Source: JBCBTJ01 sp039818665
GTDB taxonomy: Bacteria; Pseudomonadota; Alphaproteobacteria; Caulobacterales; Hyphomonadaceae
Length of the DNA: 64,000 nt
Reading direction: 5' to 3'
Assembly: GCA_039818665.1 (NCBI GenBank)
Contig: JBCBTJ010000010.1
Coordinates: forward strand, 1-64,000
Made by a program: the position numbers and the translations under genes. Positions 1 to 7,854 of the stretch are shown piece after piece; position 1 is the first letter of the stretch, and every line of letters starts with the position of its first letter. The notes under the pieces were generated by a model, which worked only from the letters and a program-made list of their open reading frames with translations, was not told the DNA's origin and ran no database searches.

Positions 1-243
1 ATAGCGATAGCCGCAGGGCTCTTTGTCGGAGGGTTTGAGACCCGGCTCGAGCTCCAGGGCGAGCAGGATCAGGACCCGGCGCACGAAGGCTTCCAGCGCC
101 CGTATCCCGCGGCGCAGGCGCTTGGCGGCGGCCTTGGTGATGATCTTCGGCGCAAGATGCGCATCGTCCCGCGTCAGCACGTTCGACCACAACGCCGTCC
201 CGAACTCGCGGGCGGCCGGCAGGGTGGTCGAGGCGACGCTCAT
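1..243 (-). CDS. Hypothetical protein, C-terminal part off the left edge
   Basis: The minus-strand frame opens with ATG at 243 (MSVASTTLPAAREFG...) and stays open to base 1, so only the first 81 residues are visible. There is a lysine/arginine-rich stretch (residues about 42-52, ITKAAAKRLRRG), then a hydrophobic patch RRVLILLALELEPG. No domain is recognised. Alanine- and arginine-rich cytosolic hypotheticals of this type are common in Caulobacter-like genomes, but that is an impression. It is divergent from the HxlR gene, with about 140 bases between them. Confidence 0.55.
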   Translation of the reverse strand, partial: MSVASTTLPAAREFGTALWSNVLTRDDAHLAPKIITKAAAKRLRRGIRALEAFVRRVLILLALELEPGLKPSDKEPCGYRY

Positions 244-352
244 GGGGAGAGTTTAGGCCGAGGGCGCGAGGGGGTGGATAAATCGGAGGCTTTGGCGCTC
301 AGCGCCGCCTCAAACCAAAAAGGTTGCAATATAAAACCACGCGGCGTATGCA

Positions 353-367
353 GTTGCATATCGCAAC
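353..367. promoter_or_regulatory. Inverted repeat GTTGC-N5-GCAAC, candidate HxlR operator
   Basis: A perfect 5-bp dyad, GTTGC ATATC GCAAC, ends 15 bases before the ATG of the HxlR gene. A further GTTGC half-site lies at about 323-327. HxlR/MarR-fold regulators typically bind short dyads in their own promoters, so autoregulation is a reasonable inference. No binding data can be seen here. Confidence 0.4.
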
Positions 368-382
368 CGAGTATATCGGTCC

Positions 383-871
383 ATGAAGACAAAGTCCTTC
401 TCCAACATGCAGTGCTCGATCGCCCGCACGCTCGAGCATGTCGGCTCCTGGTGGTCGCTTTTGATCATCCGGGACGCGATGATGGGGGCGCGGCGCTTCA
501 AGCATTTTCAGGAATCGCTGGGGATCGCGAAGAACACGCTGACGAGCCGCCTGTCGGACCTGGTCGACGGCGGCATTCTGGAGAAGGTCGCGGCGTCCGA
601 CGGCTCGGCCTACGAAGAATACGTCCTCACCGAACGCGGCCGCGAGCTCGCGCCCGTGATCATCGCCCTCGCCCAATGGGGCGACAAATGGGTCGCCCAT
701 GAGAAGGGCCCGTCCACGGTCATCACCGTCAAAGACACTGGCGACAAGCTTCCGCGCGTTTGGCCGCGTCGGGAGAGCGGCGAAGTCATGGCGCTCAACG
801 AAGTCGGCATGCGGCGCGCGAACGGGGCGCCGCCGAAGAATTGGTCCGAAGACAAGGAGACAGACACATGA
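383..871 (+). CDS. HxlR-family transcriptional regulator
   Basis: A 162-residue winged-helix protein of the HxlR type. It begins with the typical CSIARTLEHVGSWWSLLIIRD block (residues about 11-31), where a cysteine near the N terminus precedes the first helix. The recognition region follows (RRFKHFQESLGIAKNTLTSRL, about 37-57), then the wing (GGILEKV...YVLTERG). The C-terminal 50 residues are longer than the usual HxlR domain. Its stop overlaps the start of the next gene (ATGA), so it is co-translated with the tautomerase-fold proteins it probably controls. Many HxlR proteins sense electrophiles or redox change through the N-terminal Cys; that role is inference here. Confidence 0.88.
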   Translation: MKTKSFSNMQCSIARTLEHVGSWWSLLIIRDAMMGARRFKHFQESLGIAKNTLTSRLSDLVDGGILEKVAASDGSAYEEYVLTERGRELAPVIIALAQWGDKWVAHEKGPSTVITVKDTGDKLPRVWPRRESGEVMALNEVGMRRANGAPPKNWSEDKETDT

Positions 872-1188
872 TCGCTTGCAATTGCGTGGTTCAGGCCGGG
901 CAGATTTCGGCTGACGCGGAAGCGACCCTGCGCGGGCGCCTCAATGAGTTCGCGCAGCGAAGCTTCGGGGCGCCGGCTGAGATCAATTGGATCGCCATCC
1001 CGGAGCGAAGCGGCTTCACCGCAGGAAACCCGAGCACGTCCTCCGTCATCTCGATGCGGGCGAACGCGCCCGTCTCGCCGTCGGCGCGCGAGACTTTGCT
1101 GCGCGAGCTGTGCGGCATCTGGACGGGCGAGACCGGTTGCTCGCTGGACGAAGTCGTCGGCGTCATTTCCGACCCCCAACCCAATTAG
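868..1188 (+). CDS. Tautomerase-fold-like small protein without N-terminal proline
   Basis: A 106-residue protein starting MIACNCVVQAG at ATG 868, preceded by AAGGAGA inside the HxlR gene. The layout is two beta-alpha-beta units: a strand, a helix (SADAEATLRGRLNEFAQ), a strand, then SSVISMRA..., a helix (SARETLLRELCGIWTG) and a strand (DEVVGVISD). This resembles the 4-oxalocrotonate tautomerase superfamily, and the downstream neighbour is a clear member. However, residue 2 is Ile, so the catalytic Pro1 of tautomerases is missing. It may be a non-catalytic partner of the next protein or a divergent member. Family assignment is tentative. Confidence 0.6.
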   Translation: MIACNCVVQAGQISADAEATLRGRLNEFAQRSFGAPAEINWIAIPERSGFTAGNPSTSSVISMRANAPVSPSARETLLRELCGIWTGETGCSLDEVVGVISDPQPN

Positions 1189-1198
1189 GAGCCCTCCT

Positions 1199-1603
1199 AT
1201 GCCCATGTATATGTGCAACGCCGCCAAAGGCGTGATCGACGACGCCGCGAAGCCGAAGATCGCCGCCGACATCACGCGCATTCATTGCGAAGTGACCGGC
1301 GCGCCGCCGCAATTCGTGCACGCTTTCTTCCTCGACGACGCGCCGACCCCGCCGATCGCCGGCAAGAAAGCGGCTTTGTTCGGCAGCATACGCGCCGGCC
1401 GGGACGCGGCGCAGAAAGACCGGATCATCGACGAGATGCGCCGGTCGGTCCACGCGCATGCTGGAATCCCGCTCGAGGACATCGCCATGACGACCGCCGA
1501 CGTGCCGGCGAGTTGGGTGCTCGAGGGCGGCGAGATCATGCCGGAGCCGGGCGAGGAAGCCGAATGGCTGGCCAAGCACGGCGCCGGATCGCCGGCTGAA
1601 TAA
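1199..1603 (+). CDS. Tautomerase-family protein (Pro-1 type)
   Basis: A 134-residue protein with an MPMYMCNAAKG start, so removal of Met would expose Pro1, the catalytic base of tautomerases. It has a first helix (DDAAKPKIAADITRIHCEVTG), a middle strand (FVHAFFLDD), a GSIRAGRDAAQKDRI turn and helix, and a final PLEDIAMTTADVPASW segment. Length and pattern match tandem-type tautomerases of the cis-CaaD/MSAD kind. Substrate is unknown. ATG 1199 follows AGGAG by 7 bases and lies 10 bases after the previous stop. It is third in the HxlR operon. Confidence 0.8.
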   Translation: MPMYMCNAAKGVIDDAAKPKIAADITRIHCEVTGAPPQFVHAFFLDDAPTPPIAGKKAALFGSIRAGRDAAQKDRIIDEMRRSVHAHAGIPLEDIAMTTADVPASWVLEGGEIMPEPGEEAEWLAKHGAGSPAE

Positions 1604-1632
1604 GCGCGCCAACCAATAGGAGGGCCGGATCG

Positions 1633-2016
1633 ATGATCTCAGCCGTGTTTCTCGCCTTCAACGCGCTCGCCATCGGATCGATCGGGCTGCTTTATCTCTA
1701 CGATCCGAACCTATTGCTCGCCCGCTACGGCTTGGAAACGGGCGGGGCCGGCATGGATAACATGTTCCGCGCCTCCTATGGCGGCGTGTTCCTGGCCTGC
1801 GCCTTGGTGTTTCTGCTTGGCGTTGTCTCGCCCGGCCGGCGGCGCGACGCGCTCGCTTTCGTCGCGATCTTCATGATCGGCGCGGCGATCGGGCGGCTTG
1901 CGAGCATCGCCGCTGCGGGGGCTCCGCCGGCGGCGATCATGCCGCTGCTCTATTTCGAGGTGATTGTCGCGGCCGTCGCGGCGGTGTTGTTTTTGAGGTC
2001 GCCGCAAACGCGCTGA
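1633..2016 (+). CDS. DUF4345 family membrane protein
   Basis: A 127-residue integral membrane protein with four predicted hydrophobic segments (about 3-22, 47-66, 72-92 and 100-121). The arrangement and the N-terminal LAFNALAIGSIGLLYLYDP block fit DUF4345, a four-helix family of unknown function. AGGAGG lies 7 bases before the ATG. It is 29 bases after the tautomerase gene on the same strand and probably ends the HxlR-led operon. Confidence 0.75.
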   Translation: MISAVFLAFNALAIGSIGLLYLYDPNLLLARYGLETGGAGMDNMFRASYGGVFLACALVFLLGVVSPGRRRDALAFVAIFMIGAAIGRLASIAAAGAPPAAIMPLLYFEVIVAAVAAVLFLRSPQTR

Positions 2017-2031
2017 GCCGGCCCTGCGGGC

Positions 2032-2271
2032 CTAGTCGCGCCGCACGTCCGTGCCCTCGCGCGGTATGGTGAGCGCGCCGAAATTGGTCGGGCGGGCGAG
2101 GGCGTCCGGACCGAAATTGCCGGGATGGAAGTGAAAATCGGCGACGCCGACCCCGCCGCCGCCGGCCTCGAGATAGGCGCGGACCGCGGCCGGATCGTCG
2201 AGATCGGGCGCGGGCGCCGTCGTGGCGCAGGCGCCGAGCGCGGCGGCGGCGAGTGCGGCGAAGCGTTTCAT
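2032..2271 (-). CDS. Small lipoprotein, hypothetical
   Basis: A 79-residue protein with an N-terminal MKRFAALAAAALGAC signal and lipobox, so it should be lipidated at Cys15 and face the periplasm. The mature part is acidic and glycine-rich (DLDDPAAVRAYLEAGGGG) with no recognised domain. It converges on the DUF4345 gene with a 15-base gap. The gene is short, but the signal sequence and correct frame support it. Confidence 0.6.
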   Translation of the reverse strand: MKRFAALAAAALGACATTAPAPDLDDPAAVRAYLEAGGGGVGVADFHFHPGNFGPDALARPTNFGALTIPREGTDVRRD

Positions 2272-2389
2272 GGGCGATGTCCCAGCTGAATCGCTTGCAG
2301 CTTAGGCGGCGCGGCGCAGCGGTCCAAGACACAAGGGCGCGAGAGGCCCGCCCCATTCCCCCGCGCGGCCGAGTCGGCTAACAGGCCGC

Positions 2390-3943
2390 ATGTCTGAGCA
2401 CGAACACGCCCTCATCGTCGATTTCGGCAGCCAGGTGACCCAGCTGATCGCGCGGCGGCTGCGCGAGGCCGGCGTCTATTGCGAGATCCACCCCTTCAAC
2501 AAAGTCGACGCCGCCTTTCTCGACGCGTTCGCGCCGAAGGGGATCATCCTGTCCGGCGGGCCGGCGAGCGTGACCGCCGAGGATGCGCCGCGCGCGGACC
2601 CGGCGATTTTCGAACGGGGCGCGCCGGTGCTCGGCATCTGTTACGGCCAGCAACTGATGGTGCAGCAGCTCGGCGGGGCGGTGGAGAGCGGCCGATCGCG
2701 CGAGTTCGGCCGGGCCTATATCGAGCGCGTCGCCGACGATCCGATATTCGAAGGCCTCTTTAGCGAGGACCGCGAACAGGTCTGGATGAGCCATGGCGAC
2801 CATGTCGCCGCCATGCCGGAGGGGTTCGAGGTCGTGGCGCGGTCCGACGGGGCGCCTTTCGCGGTGATCGCCGATCAAGGGCGCGGGTATTACGGCACGC
2901 AATTCCATCCGGAAGTGTTTCACACGACCAATGGCGCGGCGTTCCTGCGCAATTTCCTGATGGGCGTGGCGGGCTTTTCGGGCGACTGGACCATGGCGGC
3001 TTACCGGGCCGAGGCGATTGAAAAGATCCGGGCGCAGGTGGGCGCGGCGCGCGTTATCTGCGGCCTGTCGGGCGGGGTCGATAGCTCGGTGGCGGCGGTG
3101 CTGATCCACGAAGCGATCGGCGATCAGCTGACCTGCGTCTATGTCGATCACGGCCTGATGCGGGCGAATGAGAGCGAGGAGGTGGTGAGCCTCTTTCGCG
3201 GCCATTACAACATTCCGCTCGTGCATGTGGCCGCCTCGGAGACGTTTCTGGGCGCGCTGGCGGGCGTTTCGGATCCGGAGACAAAGCGCAAGACGATCGG
3301 CGGACTGTTCGTCGACGTGTTCGAGGAAGAGGCTGGCAAGATCGGCGGCGCGGAATTCCTCGCCCAGGGCACGCTCTATCCGGATGTGATCGAGAGCGTG
3401 TCGGCCACCGGCGGGCCGAGCGCGACGATCAAATCCCACCACAATGTCGGCGGCCTGCCGGCGCGGATGAAGATGAAGCTCGTCGAGCCGCTCCGGGAGC
3501 TGTTCAAAGACGAAGTGCGTGCGCTCGGCCGCGAGCTTGGGCTGCCGGAGGCGTTCGTCGGCCGCCATCCGTTCCCAGGCCCGGGGCTCGCCATCCGCAT
3601 CCCGGGCGAGATCACGCGCGAGAAGGCCGACACGCTGCGAAAAGCGGACGCGATTTATATCGAGGAGATCAAAAAGGCCGGGCTCTATGATGAGATCTGG
3701 CAGGCCTTTTCGGTGCTGCTGCCCGTCAACACGGTCGGCGTCATGGGCGACGAGCGGACCTATGAAGCGGTGCTGGCGCTGCGCGCGGTGACGTCCACCG
3801 ACGGGATGACGGCGGACTACTACCCCTTCGACCACGCCTTCCTCGGCCGGGTCGCGACCCGGATTATCAACGAGGTGAAAGGCGTGAACCGGGTGGTGTA
3901 CGATGTGACCAGCAAGCCGCCCGGGACGATCGAGTGGGAGTAG
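2390..3943 (+). CDS. guaA: GMP synthase (glutamine-hydrolysing)
   Basis: A 517-residue enzyme that aminates XMP to GMP using ATP and glutamine, the last step of GMP synthesis in the cytosol. Residues 1-190 are a class I glutamine amidotransferase with nucleophile C84 (GICYGQQ) and the H173/E175 pair (QFHPEV). The N-type ATP-pyrophosphatase loop LSGGVDSS is at about 226-233. The C-terminal dimerisation domain ends in the family's usual PPGTIEWE. Full length. It stands alone, divergent from the small lipoprotein. Confidence 0.98.
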   Translation: MSEHEHALIVDFGSQVTQLIARRLREAGVYCEIHPFNKVDAAFLDAFAPKGIILSGGPASVTAEDAPRADPAIFERGAPVLGICYGQQLMVQQLGGAVESGRSREFGRAYIERVADDPIFEGLFSEDREQVWMSHGDHVAAMPEGFEVVARSDGAPFAVIADQGRGYYGTQFHPEVFHTTNGAAFLRNFLMGVAGFSGDWTMAAYRAEAIEKIRAQVGAARVICGLSGGVDSSVAAVLIHEAIGDQLTCVYVDHGLMRANESEEVVSLFRGHYNIPLVHVAASETFLGALAGVSDPETKRKTIGGLFVDVFEEEAGKIGGAEFLAQGTLYPDVIESVSATGGPSATIKSHHNVGGLPARMKMKLVEPLRELFKDEVRALGRELGLPEAFVGRHPFPGPGLAIRIPGEITREKADTLRKADAIYIEEIKKAGLYDEIWQAFSVLLPVNTVGVMGDERTYEAVLALRAVTSTDGMTADYYPFDHAFLGRVATRIINEVKGVNRVVYDVTSKPPGTIEWE

Positions 3944-4133
3944 AGGCGGCCGGTTTTGCGGCTCTGGAAGCGCTGAATTGTCGATTATTGCACGGCGCTT
4001 ATTCCAAGTTTGCTCTTTTGCAGCGCCATTCCGGCCGTTTGCGTGACGCTTCGCCGCCGAAGCGGTAGTGTCTCGCGGTCCGGCGAGGCTGATTTGCGGT
4101 CGACGCCTGCGCGGTTTGGAATGGAGGGCGGGC

Positions 4134-5060
4134 ATGAGCCTCCCGGTCGCAGATTCACTTGAGCGGGCGTCGCCCGCTGGCCTCCCGAGACACCTTGTGG
4201 AGGGCCGGGCGTATACGCCGAACGGCTTGATTAAGACCGTCGGCCTGGACGAGGCGGCGTCGCTGAAGGCGTCGCTTTGGCGTGCTGAGCTCTTGGACGC
4301 CGCGACAACGGCAGATCCGAATTTTATCTCGCTTATCCACCACAGGGGCGGCGGCGCCGTGTGGGACATGGCCGCGCCGGATGAGAGGGCGACGACGGAT
4401 GTGGCGTCAGTGCACAGCAATGTGGAGTCGCGCCAAGAGTGGCGCAGCGACGGCGTCGTCAGCTACGCGCACTTCTATCTGCCGACGACTTTCGTGAGCA
4501 GCGTTTCGGAAACGCTTTTCGAGCGCGACTTCGACCTAGACGACCTCGTCTATTTCCGCGCGTCTCGCGACCATGCGATGACCAGCGCGATGCGCGCCGC
4601 CGGCGCCGCGCTCTTCGACTTCGAAGAGCCAAGCCATTTGATGCTCGACAGTTTCGCGATGCTCTTCGCTGAGATCCTGTTGCGCCGCTTTTCGGTCCAC
4701 GAAAGACACAAAGAGCTGCCGGACGCCCGCCCGCCGACGCCGGCGAAGATCAAACGCGTCGTCGATTTTATCGAAACCCATCTGGACCAGAATTTGACGC
4801 TCGCCCGCCTGGCCGATGTCGCGGCCATGAGCGCGTTTCATTTCGTGCGGAAATTCAAACAGTCGACGGGTCTAACGCCCCACGCTTACGTTACGGCGCG
4901 CCGAGTGGAGCGGGCAAAAGACCTGATCCGGCAAGGGCGCGACTGTCTGGCGGAGATCGCTTTCGCCTGCGGCTTCGCCAACCAGGCGCATTTCACCACA
5001 GTCTTTCGAAAGCTGATGGGCGTAACGCCGGGACAATATCGGCGCGAAGTCGAGGGATAG
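4134..5060 (+). CDS. AraC-family transcriptional regulator (copy 1)
   Basis: A 308-residue regulator. The C-terminal ~100 residues hold two helix-turn-helix motifs (TLARLADVAAMSAFHFVRKF and CLAEIAFACGFANQAHFTTV) ending in the AraC signature GVTPGQYRR. The N-terminal half is an unrecognised ligand or oligomerisation region. ATG 4134, after GGAGGGCGGGC, is preferred over an upstream GTG at 4068. A paralogue with the same layout lies inverted at 27996-28907, on the other side of the stress island. Confidence 0.85.
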   Translation: MSLPVADSLERASPAGLPRHLVEGRAYTPNGLIKTVGLDEAASLKASLWRAELLDAATTADPNFISLIHHRGGGAVWDMAAPDERATTDVASVHSNVESRQEWRSDGVVSYAHFYLPTTFVSSVSETLFERDFDLDDLVYFRASRDHAMTSAMRAAGAALFDFEEPSHLMLDSFAMLFAEILLRRFSVHERHKELPDARPPTPAKIKRVVDFIETHLDQNLTLARLADVAAMSAFHFVRKFKQSTGLTPHAYVTARRVERAKDLIRQGRDCLAEIAFACGFANQAHFTTVFRKLMGVTPGQYRREVEG

Positions 5061-5406
5061 TCGGCGATCCCTGGGCGCTCACGGCCCTCAACGCGTCGCC
5101 GCGACGCTTGGCAAAGTTCGTCCAGGGACGGATCGAAGGCATCGAGAATCACCGACCAGATTGGTTCAACGCGCTTTGTGGCGATTTGTTCGAATGAGGT
5201 GTTCTCGGCCTTCAAAGTTCATTCTGCTAAACGCAGGAACACTTCATTTTCAAAGATCAGCGGCAACTGAGTCAGAGCAGACTCATCTTATCCGCAGTCA
5301 TATCCGCACCCGGCGAAGTCGTTTTGGCACTCGTCACGTGAGAAGGTGTTGATAGCGTCTGCGATGGCCTGCCAGATGTTATATACCGTTCGAGCCAGAT
5401 CCAGTG
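5061..5406. other. 346-base intergenic stretch, no supported gene
   Basis: This lies between the ends of the convergent AraC and histidine kinase genes. Base composition is visibly less GC-rich than the flanks. Short open frames exist on both strands but show no recognisable product or ribosome binding site. A GGAAC at 5236-5240 has no CGTT-like partner at 16-17 bases. It marks the left border of the stress island. Confidence 0.5.
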
Positions 5407-6858
5407 CTACGCCTTGCCGGGCAATGGAAACGTCACTGTGACCTTGTAACGGTCGCCATCAGGTCCCGCTTTCATTTCACCGCGCAATTGCCTGACAAAC
5501 CCTTTCACAAGGGTTGTCCCGATTCCCGTGCCATTCGGCCGATCGTCATCGACTTCTCTGGCAGTGTCGTTGGACACCGTCAATTCAACCACATCCCCAT
5601 CTATGGCGGTATGAACGTCAATGGGAGCGCATGTGGGTTCACCGCCATATTTCAGCGCATTGGTCAGAAGTTCATTGACCAGCAAGCCGAAGGCGACGGC
5701 GAGATCGGTTGGCAAGGAGACTTCGGTTGCTTTGCAGGAAATTTCTGCCGATGTGTCGCCGGCGCCTACTGACCGTCCGAGGGCATCAACGATGTTTGTG
5801 AGGACTTCGCCGATTGGCGCGCGGGTCACGTCCCCGCCGACATAGATACCGCCATGGACCTCGGCGATAGCATCCACGCGCGCATTGGCGTTGGCGAGGA
5901 CATCCTTGGTTTCCGGATTGCTCGTTTTGCGTGCTTCCATACGCAGGATTGAGGATGCGAGCTGGAGCGAGTTCTTCACCCGGTGATTGACCTCAACGAG
6001 CAGGTGTTCCTTGTCCTCGACCGCCTGTTCAAGGCGTCCTCGCGCCATCTCGAAATCGGTCATGTCCACGAACACGCCGACAAGCTTTTGCTGTTGATCG
6101 GCCGGGTCGATGACCATGGCGCCGCGGGCGCGAACGCGCTTTGGATCGTCTAGCCCGGGGATATTCACCCGGAAGTCGAAACGCGCTGGCGTTCCGAGGG
6201 GGGCGGAGGCAATACGACTGAGTTCCTCTTGAACCGCCGGAAGATCGTCGGGGTCTATCCGATCAAAGAAGGGCGCGGCGAGCGGTTCGGCTTCGTCTTC
6301 GGCAAATCCGAACAGGGCATCGACGGCGGTCGATCGAACAAAGAGCTGGCTGGCCAGTTCATAGGAGAAAAACGAAACCGCGGCGGCGTCCTGCGCGGCC
6401 AGCCGGTGGGCCTCGTAGAGGCTGCGCTGGAGCATCTCTCCGGTGACATTCTCGGCGGTTTGCAGGATCGCGGTCACCGCTCCATTCTCGATGATGGGGG
6501 CGTGGGTGATTTTCCACGAATAGGCCTGCCAGGCGCCGGTTTCGTCTTGAAGGGCGTGTTCCTGAACGGGCAGTGTGTGGGCCTCGCGCGTGGACCAGAC
6601 GCGGTCGACGGATGCCCGTATCGCTTCCTCCGCGCTGGGCGCGTGCGGTCCGGGCTCTGGCGGAAAGGCGTCGAACATGGACCGACCGATAATGTCCTGG
6701 CGTCTTGTGCCGGTCATCGCCTCGTGGGCTGTGTTCTGGCCGAGGAATACAAGGTCACGGTCGAAGATCGTCGCCGGCATGGAAAGGGCGTCGAGCAGGG
6801 CGAGCCATTGTGTGGGCGAAGTAGAGACGTACGGTTTAGTCAAGTCGCCCGCTTTCAT
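5407..6858 (-). CDS. Cytosolic PAS histidine kinase, HWE/HisKA_2 type
   Basis: A 483-residue kinase without membrane segments. A first PAS-like domain spans about 17-140 and a second about 155-270. The HisKA_2 phosphoacceptor motif is EVNHRVKNSLQ (H292), followed by an HWE-type ATPase domain with the N box NELLTNALKYGG (about 395-406) and G box NGTGIG (about 442-447). Kinases of this class are the usual phosphodonors to PhyR, and this one sits 8 kb from phyR inside the stress island, so a role in switching on the GSR is likely but inferred. PAS domains suggest a redox, light or small-ligand signal. No EcfG box was found before it. Confidence 0.88.
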   Translation of the reverse strand: MKAGDLTKPYVSTSPTQWLALLDALSMPATIFDRDLVFLGQNTAHEAMTGTRRQDIIGRSMFDAFPPEPGPHAPSAEEAIRASVDRVWSTREAHTLPVQEHALQDETGAWQAYSWKITHAPIIENGAVTAILQTAENVTGEMLQRSLYEAHRLAAQDAAAVSFFSYELASQLFVRSTAVDALFGFAEDEAEPLAAPFFDRIDPDDLPAVQEELSRIASAPLGTPARFDFRVNIPGLDDPKRVRARGAMVIDPADQQQKLVGVFVDMTDFEMARGRLEQAVEDKEHLLVEVNHRVKNSLQLASSILRMEARKTSNPETKDVLANANARVDAIAEVHGGIYVGGDVTRAPIGEVLTNIVDALGRSVGAGDTSAEISCKATEVSLPTDLAVAFGLLVNELLTNALKYGGEPTCAPIDVHTAIDGDVVELTVSNDTAREVDDDRPNGTGIGTTLVKGFVRQLRGEMKAGPDGDRYKVTVTFPLPGKA

Positions 6859-6981
6859 CTCGAAGTGCTTTCACGCTTCAAATTGATTTTTGTCGCCTAA
6901 GTACAAGGGCGAACGTTGCGCTATCTCAGGGGGCCATACCACGCTTTTTCGCGGGCGCGCCTTGTCGATCTCCCGGTCATT

Positions 6982-7006
6982 GGAACTGATGGGCATGTGC
7001 GGCGTT
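6982..7006 (+). promoter_or_regulatory. EcfG-type promoter for the FNT channel gene
   Basis: GGAAC at 6982-6986, then 16 bases, then CGTT at 7003-7006: a perfect match to the EcfG/sigma-T consensus. The ATG at 7015 follows after exactly 8 bases, so transcription should start at or within a base or two of the start codon. Confidence 0.85.
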
Positions 7007-7014
7007 GGTCGACA

Positions 7015-7854
7015 ATGCAAAATCCTCCCGATGACGAGCGCGCTCTGGAAAACAAGACGCCGAGCGATGAGTCCCGGCTTCACGCGCGATCTGTGTATGA
7101 AATTATCGCGGAGGAGGGCGAGGCCGAGCTTTCCCGCCCGTCCATGTCCATTTTCTGGTCCGCCCTCGCGGCTGGGATCGCAATCTCGTTTTCACTTGTG
7201 GCGGAGGCGGCGTTGCGGGCCGATCTGCCCGATGCGCCGTGGCGGCATCTCGTGGAGAGTTTTGGCTACACGGCAGGATTCCTGCTTGTGATCATGAGCC
7301 GATTGCAGCTCTTCACCGAAAACACGATCACGCCAGTGCTCCCGGCGTTGAAGTCGCCGAGCGGTAAAACGTTTGGAGCAATGCTGCGGATATGGAGCAT
7401 CAGTTTCGGGGCCAACCTCATCGGCGGTGGCGCTGCTGCGCTCTTGATCGTCCATGGCGGCGTGTTGCCGGCCTCCGTGACGGCTGCGGCTCTGGAGATC
7501 TCCCATCATGTCGAGGACATGGGCGCTAGCGAGACCTTTCTGCGGGCATTGCCGGCGGGCTTTATCATTGCGGGCCTGGTGTGGATGCTGCCGAGCGCCA
7601 AGGGGTCCGAGTTCTGGATGATTTTCACCTTCATTTACCTGATCGCGCTTGGCGACTTTGCTCACGTCATCGTCGGGAGCGTGGAGCTCTTTGCGCTTGT
7701 GTGGGCCGGTGACGTGGGGCTGGGCAAAGTGGTTGCGGCCAACATTCTGCCCGCACTCCTGGGAAACATCGCCGGCGGTACTGGGCTGTTTGCCTTGCTC
7801 GCCTGGGCTCAGGTTCGCGAGGAAATTTCCGAAGACCCGTCAGCCGCGCCCTAA
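7015..7854 (+). CDS. Formate/nitrite transporter (FNT) family protein
   Basis: A 279-residue inner-membrane channel-type protein. A hydrophilic N-terminal tail of about 45 residues is followed by six hydrophobic segments, with family features such as LVIMSRLQLFTENT and GNIAGGTGLFALL. FNT proteins pass small monovalent anions (formate, nitrite, hydrosulfide). This one belongs to the larger, poorly characterised branch. The ATG at 7015 is chosen because the EcfG box ends 8 bases upstream; the frame remains open further upstream to 6916, but that region contains the promoter. It converges on the aldehyde dehydrogenase with a 4-base overlap. Confidence 0.87.
   Translation: MQNPPDDERALENKTPSDESRLHARSVYEIIAEEGEAELSRPSMSIFWSALAAGIAISFSLVAEAALRADLPDAPWRHLVESFGYTAGFLLVIMSRLQLFTENTITPVLPALKSPSGKTFGAMLRIWSISFGANLIGGGAAALLIVHGGVLPASVTAAALEISHHVEDMGASETFLRALPAGFIIAGLVWMLPSAKGSEFWMIFTFIYLIALGDFAHVIVGSVELFALVWAGDVGLGKVVAANILPALLGNIAGGTGLFALLAWAQVREEISEDPSAAP

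Noticed and set aside
2378..4420. Long open frame on the minus strand (about 680 codons) across guaA
   Set aside because: It is antisense to a textbook guaA gene. High GC content keeps the mirror frame free of stops, and its translation is rich in Arg, His and Ala without any domain.
4886..5215. Minus-strand frame of 109 codons overlapping the end of the AraC gene
   Set aside because: Its 3' two thirds are antisense to the conserved HTH codons, and no ribosome site or family supports the remaining part.
5236..5262. GGAAC that might start an EcfG promoter
   Set aside because: Bases at 16-17 spacing read TCAG/CAGC, with no CGTT-like -10, and no gene starts downstream on that strand.
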